This document shows, piece by piece, positions 12,809-17,007 of a DNA stretch of 17,007 nt. Position numbers and translations under genes: made by a program. The stretch covers positions 1 through 17,007 of the forward strand of contig JAISPK010000067.1 of NCBI GenBank assembly GCA_031274985.1. Reading direction: 5' to 3'. The notes under the pieces are model-generated. The model searched no databases. It was not told the origin of the DNA and saw nothing but the letters and a program-made list of their open reading frames with translations. This DNA comes from Coriobacteriales bacterium (GTDB taxonomy: Bacteria > Actinomycetota > Coriobacteriia > Coriobacteriales > UBA8131). Each line of letters opens with the position of its first letter. The first letter of the stretch is position 1.

Positions 12809-13839
12809 TGGAATTGATCGAGCTCTTCAAAGCGGCCATCATTGGCATCGTTCAAGGCATTACCGAATGGCTGCCCATCTCTTCTACCGGCCACATGATC
12901 ATTGCTGACGAGTTCATCCAGCTCAACGTCTCACCGGACTTCATGAAGATATTCCTGGTGGTCATCCAGCTGGGATCCATCATGGCGGTTATCGTCCTGT
13001 ACTTCAAGCGCCTCAACCCCTTTGCCTCCTCCAAGAACAAAGAGGGTCGCAAGAGAACCTGGTGGCTCTGGCTCAAGGTTGCCGTTGCCTGCATTCCGGC
13101 GGCTATCGTAGGGCTGCTCCTGGACAACTGGTTTGAGGAAAATTTTTACAACGCCATAACCGTTGCCCTCGCGCTGGTGCTCTACGGCGTTGCCTTTATC
13201 ATTGTGGAGCGATTTAAGGGCGCAGACAAACCCCTTGAGAAAGCAACTGTCCCTGACGTATCTAACGAGCCAACAGCCTACGTTGGAAAGCATTCTGCCG
13301 CAGCGTTAGCTGCACAGAGCATCACAGCTAAAACCGCGCCGCCCTCGCGCAAGACCGCCCCTGCAAAGCGCAGGCCCGCCTCAAAGCAGCCCCACAAACA
13401 AAACAACGAGGTAGTTGCCGAGGTAGATAACCTGAGTTTTGCGCGAGCCCTGGGCATCGGCCTGTTTCAATGTTTAGCCATTGTTCCGGGAACCTCCCGC
13501 AGCGGCGCTACCATTCTCGGTGGCCGTATCCTCGGCGTAAGCAGAGCAGCGGCAGCGGAGTTCTCGTTTTTTCTTGCTATTCCGGTTATGTTCGGGTGGA
13601 GTTTGCTCAGGACCTTTAAGGCTTTTGTTCTCGACGGCATAGTGCTCACCAATACCGAATGGGGAGTATTTACCGTGGGTGTTATCGTGGCCTTCCTGGT
13701 CAGCATTCTGGCCATCAAGTTCTTAATGGAGTACATCCGCAAGCACAGCTTTGAAATCTTCGGTTGGTACCGCATTGTGCTGGGCATCGTGGTGCTGGGC
13801 TTCTTTGCGCTGAGCGGTCAGCTCTTTATCGTACAGTAG
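12808..13839 (+). CDS. uppP: Undecaprenyl-diphosphatase with a long internal loop
   Basis: A 343-residue membrane phosphatase of the UppP/BacA family. It dephosphorylates undecaprenyl diphosphate to recycle the lipid carrier for peptidoglycan synthesis and gives some bacitracin resistance. The catalytic motifs are QGITEWLPISSTGH (16-29) and PGTSRSG (227-233), with about eight membrane helices. It is about 70 residues longer than usual (near 270): residues about 138-208 form a hydrophilic Ala/Pro/Lys-rich insert (for example KTAPPSRKTAPAKRRPASK) before the second catalytic region. The insert is strongly basic and probably disordered. ATG 12808 overlaps the purE stop by one base and has only a weak ribosome binding site, so translation is probably coupled to purE. 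Its stop lies two bases from the stop of the converging kinase gene. Confidence 0.93.
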   Translation: MELIELFKAAIIGIVQGITEWLPISSTGHMIIADEFIQLNVSPDFMKIFLVVIQLGSIMAVIVLYFKRLNPFASSKNKEGRKRTWWLWLKVAVACIPAAIVGLLLDNWFEENFYNAITVALALVLYGVAFIIVERFKGADKPLEKATVPDVSNEPTAYVGKHSAAALAAQSITAKTAPPSRKTAPAKRRPASKQPHKQNNEVVAEVDNLSFARALGIGLFQCLAIVPGTSRSGATILGGRILGVSRAAAAEFSFFLAIPVMFGWSLLRTFKAFVLDGIVLTNTEWGVFTVGVIVAFLVSILAIKFLMEYIRKHSFEIFGWYRIVLGIVVLGFFALSGQLFIVQ

Positions 13840-13841
13840 CG

Positions 13842-15545
13842 CTACGCTTTAGCACCCTCAACAATAAGGTTCTTGGGCAACAGGTTAAAGAGGGCTTTGG
13901 CCAGATGGTTGGCGTCGATTGGCTTGGACACGAAGGCGTCAAACCCTTCGTTTTTGAACTTGGCCTCCATGCCCTCAACCGCGTTGGCGGTAAAAGCGAC
14001 AATGGGAACCTCTGCGGCGTGACCACCGTGTTCCCGGATAAGCCGGGCAGCCTCGATACCGTCCATAGTGGGCATCACCTGATCCATCAAAATCAGATCG
14101 TAATGGTTTGTCGTTGCCAGCTCCACCGCTTCACGGCCATCGTGCGCCTTGGTGGCGCGCACCTTATAGGGCTCCAGCATAAACTCAACAATCTCGAGGT
14201 TTACCTCAACGTCGTCCACAACGAGGATCTTTGCCTCGGGCGCAGTAAAGCGGATGGAATCATCATACGAAGCAGGAAGATCCTTTGACACACCCGACTT
14301 GAGGGGCAGAACAATCGAGAACGTCGTGCCTTCGCCATAGACGGAGTTCACTTCAATTGAGCCGTCCATCATTTCCACCAGGCGTTTGGTAATAGCCAGC
14401 CCGAGCCCGGTACCCGAAATATGCTTATTGCGCTCCAGGTCAAGCTGGGTGAACTCTCTGAAGAGACTGTCCATGTCTTCTTGTTTGATGCCGATACCGG
14501 TGTCGGTGATGTCAAAACGAATCAGATCGTTGCCTATCGGCTTGGCAGAAAAGACAACAACGCCGTTAGGCGTGTACTTATAGGCGTTGTTGAGGAGATT
14601 GGTGATGATTTGCCTCAGGCGCTTGTCGTCACCCCACACCACCTCGGGCAGCCGCGAATCAAAGTCAACGGTAAAGCCCAACTCCTTTTGAAAGATCATC
14701 AGCTCAAACATAGACTTGAGGCTGTCCAGCGTTGTCTTGAGACTAAAGCACTCATTGGTCAGCTCAAATTTGTCTGCCTCGATCTTGGAGATATCAAGGA
14801 TGTCGTTGATGAGTTCAAGCATGGCAATAGAGGAGTTCTGGATCTTTGAGAGGTACACCCGTTGCTGGGCATCGGTTTTAGTGGAGAACATCATATCGGT
14901 GAGCCCGATGATGACATTCATGGGGGTGCGGATCTCATGGCTCACCATAGCGAGGAATTCTGATTTGGCCATATTGGCCTGCTCGGCAGCTCGCTGTGCC
15001 TGTCGGCACTCGGTGTTGTCAAAGAGCTGCAGCATCAAGCCGTCAAAATGACCGGCGGCATCAACGAGCAGCGTAACCTGAACCGTGTAGTCGCGGATCT
15101 TAAGGTCACGAAAAGAATACGCCTGGATCCTTGTTTCGATAGTCTTCTCAACCAGTTTGCTGTGACCGTTAGAGCGGGGAGACATAAGGAGATCTTCAGC
15201 CTTGTTGATAAAAACCTCGGGCAAAAAGTCCTGCGTGACCGCACGGAGCGTCTTTCCCTCGATTTGCTCGATACTCGACAAGCCCTTGAACTCCAGGAAG
15301 AGACCGGAGCAAAAGTCAAGTATGCCAAAAGTGTCAAAGAGCAGGAACATATTGGGGCTATGACAACACATCAAATTCATGATGCGCTCCAGCCGCGAGT
15401 GCTCAACAGGCACTTTCTGAGACAAGCGGGCATTCACCCTACTGATTGCACTAACTCGCTTATCGACAACCCCCCCTGGGTTCAGCTCTGAAAAAATCTC
15501 TCTTTGAGAAAGCTCCAGGCTGGTGCTTTTTCGGTCGTCGACCAT
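13842..15545 (-). CDS. Soluble PAS hybrid histidine kinase / response regulator
   Basis: A 567-residue hybrid kinase. Order: N-terminal region (1-50), PAS-like sensor (about 55-180), HisKA with SHEIRTPMN (phospho-acceptor His203), HATPase_c with N box NLLNNAYKYT (317-326), DTGIGI (348-353), F box FREFTQLD (362-369) and GTGLGLAI (378-385), then a receiver domain from about 438 with acidic DD (444-445), phospho-acceptor Asp488 in LILMDQVMP, and Lys541 in VSKPI. No signal peptide or membrane helix, so it should sense a cytoplasmic signal. There is no DNA-binding output domain; the phosphate would pass to a separate Hpt protein or the receiver acts by itself. ATG 15545 has GAGAGG upstream. No partner regulator lies in the window. 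The ligand of the PAS domain is unknown. Confidence 0.9.
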   Translation of the reverse strand: MVDDRKSTSLELSQREIFSELNPGGVVDKRVSAISRVNARLSQKVPVEHSRLERIMNLMCCHSPNMFLLFDTFGILDFCSGLFLEFKGLSSIEQIEGKTLRAVTQDFLPEVFINKAEDLLMSPRSNGHSKLVEKTIETRIQAYSFRDLKIRDYTVQVTLLVDAAGHFDGLMLQLFDNTECRQAQRAAEQANMAKSEFLAMVSHEIRTPMNVIIGLTDMMFSTKTDAQQRVYLSKIQNSSIAMLELINDILDISKIEADKFELTNECFSLKTTLDSLKSMFELMIFQKELGFTVDFDSRLPEVVWGDDKRLRQIITNLLNNAYKYTPNGVVVFSAKPIGNDLIRFDITDTGIGIKQEDMDSLFREFTQLDLERNKHISGTGLGLAITKRLVEMMDGSIEVNSVYGEGTTFSIVLPLKSGVSKDLPASYDDSIRFTAPEAKILVVDDVEVNLEIVEFMLEPYKVRATKAHDGREAVELATTNHYDLILMDQVMPTMDGIEAARLIREHGGHAAEVPIVAFTANAVEGMEAKFKNEGFDAFVSKPIDANHLAKALFNLLPKNLIVEGAKA

Positions 15546-15646
15546 AAGGCTTTCCTCTCATACGAATGCGTATGACAAGGCTTTATGGTACTTTATATGT
15601 TTGCGGGTAGCTAGCAGTTTGCCGAAAAATCACAAAAACAACATAA

Positions 15647-15663
15647 CTTAACCAAAAGTTAAG
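15647..15663. promoter_or_regulatory. Inverted repeat upstream of the hybrid kinase gene
   Basis: CTTAAC, five bases (CAAAA), then GTTAAG is a perfect 6-bp inverted repeat in an AT-rich 160-bp gap between the kinase gene and the glycerol-3-phosphate dehydrogenase-like gene, both on the minus strand. It may be an operator, or part of the A/T-rich tail of the adjacent terminator. On the minus strand TATAAA near 15588 could be the kinase gene's -10, without a good -35. Confidence 0.25.
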
Positions 15664-15697
15664 AAAAATTTAATAAATCGCCCGGTCCAAACCGGGC
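15660..15697 (-). terminator. Terminator of the fused GlpA-like gene
   Basis: On the minus strand GCCCGGT, a 4-base loop, and ACCGGGC form a 7-bp GC-rich hairpin nine bases after the stop codon, followed by GATTTATTAAATTTTT. The T-tract is interrupted but rich. Confidence 0.55.
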
Positions 15698-15705
15698 CAG
15701 ACCAC

Positions 15706-17007
15706 TTAATCTGCGAGAAAAGAAGCAGCTTTGAGCCCTGCTGCGGCGCCGTCGGCAACTACGCTTTCAATAAAACTGTGGACCCTTCGCGCATTACCGG
15801 CGAGAAAAAGCCAGGGGGGATACAATGCGGGAGAAGTGAGGGATGAGAGGTCTTGGAGCAAATCCGTCTCGGGCACCAGGCCAACGCTTACTATAAGAGT
15901 ATCGCAGTTTAAGCGGGTGCGCTGCTTTGTAAGGAGGTCCTCAAGCTCTACCCCCTCAAGGCGGCGATGCCCAAAGACCCGGGTAATGCGATGATGCGCC
16001 AGGAGGAGAAGGCCCTTGTCGTCTACATAGCGCTTGCGATTGGATTTGAGCCCGGTAGCGTCTGCGGCCTGCTCAACGAGAGCCTCGACCCGCTTGCCCT
16101 GCTGCGTGAGCGTGCCGGCCATGACCATGCCCACGTCCCCGCTGCCGAGGATTACGATGTTATGGCCGATATCCCAATGTTGCAGATTGACCATACGCTG
16201 AGCGGCACCGGCGGTAAAGATACCGCTTGGGCGAGAGCCGGTGACGGGCAGAGACCCCAGCGGTCGCTCGCGGCAACCGCAGGCAAAAACCACGCTCTGC
16301 GCTCTGAAGGAGCTTGCGCCGGCCGGCCCGGCGAGATGTACCGTCCGCTCAGCAGAAAGTGCCGTGACGGTGGTTTGGAGAAGCGAAGGCATACCGCGCT
16401 CAGAAAACTCCTCTAAAAGAGGAGCGAGGAACTGTGGCCCGGAGAGCGAACCCTCCTGCTCACGCCTGCCAAAACCATGATGCGAGCACTGGGGAAGGAT
16501 GCCTCCTAAAACCGACTGTCTGTCAACCAGCAAAATCTCTTGAGCAGGAACACCGGCCTCATGTGCCGAACACGCCGCAGCCAGCCCGGCCGCGCCACCT
16601 CCTATGATCAGGAGACGCACCTTTTCCAGCGTCGGTGCGCCAGCGCCAGAGCTGAGAGATTGTACCTTGTGGTGAACACCGGACTGCAACGCGGGAGCCT
16701 GACGGCTACTCTTTTGCGCAATCCATGATCCGCTGCGGTCTTTTAGGATCTCGGTAGGGTCGCAGCCAAGCTCTGCGGCCAGCAACAGCATGACCCGCTC
16801 GGCACAAAAGCTTCCCTGGCAGCGACCCAGACCACAGCCAACTCGACGCTTTACGCCATCAACCGTGTTTGCTCCCAGATCTGCACGAATGGCAGCACGC
16901 GCCTCACCGTAGGTGATCTGACGGCAGCGGCAGAGGATCTCGTCATCGTGATGTTCCGTGGATAAACGGGGACTTGCTGACAAAAGGGGACGTACCTTGC
17001 GTCTTGC
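15706..17007 (-). CDS. Partial GlpA-type C-terminus fused to FAD/NAD(P) oxidoreductase
   Basis: The frame is open to the right window edge, so the 5' part is missing; a TTG at 16983 is in frame but is unlikely to be the real start. Visible part: 434 residues. Counting from the edge, residues 1-95 match the C-terminal region of anaerobic glycerol-3-phosphate dehydrogenase (GlpA), with the BFD-like [2Fe-2S] domain: C26, C28, and C63, C68 in VKRRVGCGLGRCQGSFC. After a linker of about 35 residues comes a flavoprotein: GGGAAG (136-141), GGILPQCSHHGFG, ACGCRERPLGSLPVTG, FTAGAAQRMVN, ILGSGDVGM (NAD(P)/FAD fold) and VSVGLVPETDLL. This second part is normally a separate protein encoded next to glpA. 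No stop or frameshift lies between. The protein would oxidise glycerol-3-phosphate to dihydroxyacetone phosphate with internal electron transfer. A frameshift beyond the edge cannot be excluded. Confidence 0.75.
   Translation of the reverse strand, partial: ARRKVRPLLSASPRLSTEHHDDEILCRCRQITYGEARAAIRADLGANTVDGVKRRVGCGLGRCQGSFCAERVMLLLAAELGCDPTEILKDRSGSWIAQKSSRQAPALQSGVHHKVQSLSSGAGAPTLEKVRLLIIGGGAAGLAAACSAHEAGVPAQEILLVDRQSVLGGILPQCSHHGFGRREQEGSLSGPQFLAPLLEEFSERGMPSLLQTTVTALSAERTVHLAGPAGASSFRAQSVVFACGCRERPLGSLPVTGSRPSGIFTAGAAQRMVNLQHWDIGHNIVILGSGDVGMVMAGTLTQQGKRVEALVEQAADATGLKSNRKRYVDDKGLLLLAHHRITRVFGHRRLEGVELEDLLTKQRTRLNCDTLIVSVGLVPETDLLQDLSSLTSPALYPPWLFLAGNARRVHSFIESVVADGAAAGLKAASFLAD

Overview
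The window carries about 14 protein genes, one tRNA gene and several dispersed stem-loop repeats. It looks chromosomal and comes from an anaerobe with moderately high GC. A Veg-family gene, many [4Fe-4S] proteins, extended -10 promoters and purine-rich Shine-Dalgarno sites fit an anaerobic Gram-positive lineage. My best guess is class Coriobacteriia (Actinomycetota), but this rests on general protein flavour and not on a marker gene.

Layout. Positions 1-312 hold no gene: two copies of a stem-loop repeat, a possible terminator and the promoter of veg (313-609, +). A 57-residue unknown small protein follows (772-945, +), converging on a HerA/DUF853-like ATPase (970-2463, -). A 43-bp-arm perfect inverted repeat (2614-2705) separates this from a seven-gene operon read right to left (9433 to 2722, -): hdrC, hdrB, hdrA, flxD (mvhD-like), flxC, flxB, flxA. 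The genes overlap by 1-10 bp or are only a few bases apart. The 393-bp divergent region 9434-9826 contains three direct AACGGTAT repeats in near-helical phase. It leads into an unusual seven-cysteine ferredoxin-type protein (9827-10582, +). Then come an MFS transporter (10711-12081, +), a bidirectional terminator, tRNA-Arg(ACG) (-), purE and uppP (+, overlapping by one base). A soluble PAS hybrid histidine kinase (13842-15545, -) abuts uppP tail to tail. At the right edge, a reading frame still open at the window end (15706-17007, -) joins the C-terminal [2Fe-2S] domain of an anaerobic glycerol-3-phosphate dehydrogenase (GlpA type) to its usual separate flavoprotein partner.

How the genes work together. 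The central operon encodes a complete FlxABCD-HdrABC complex. FlxA (FAD, NAD(H), [2Fe-2S]) would take electrons from NADH. FlxB, FlxC and FlxD would relay them to HdrA, whose FAD is the expected electron-bifurcating centre. HdrA would send one electron pair to ferredoxin and the other through HdrC to HdrB, which reduces a disulfide. No hydrogenase, DsrC or alcohol dehydrogenase gene lies beside it here, so the disulfide substrate is unknown. The divergent ferredoxin-like gene may be a partner or a co-regulated redox protein. The remaining genes are housekeeping (purE, uppP, tRNA), transport, signalling and glycerol-3-phosphate oxidation, with no visible functional link to the operon.
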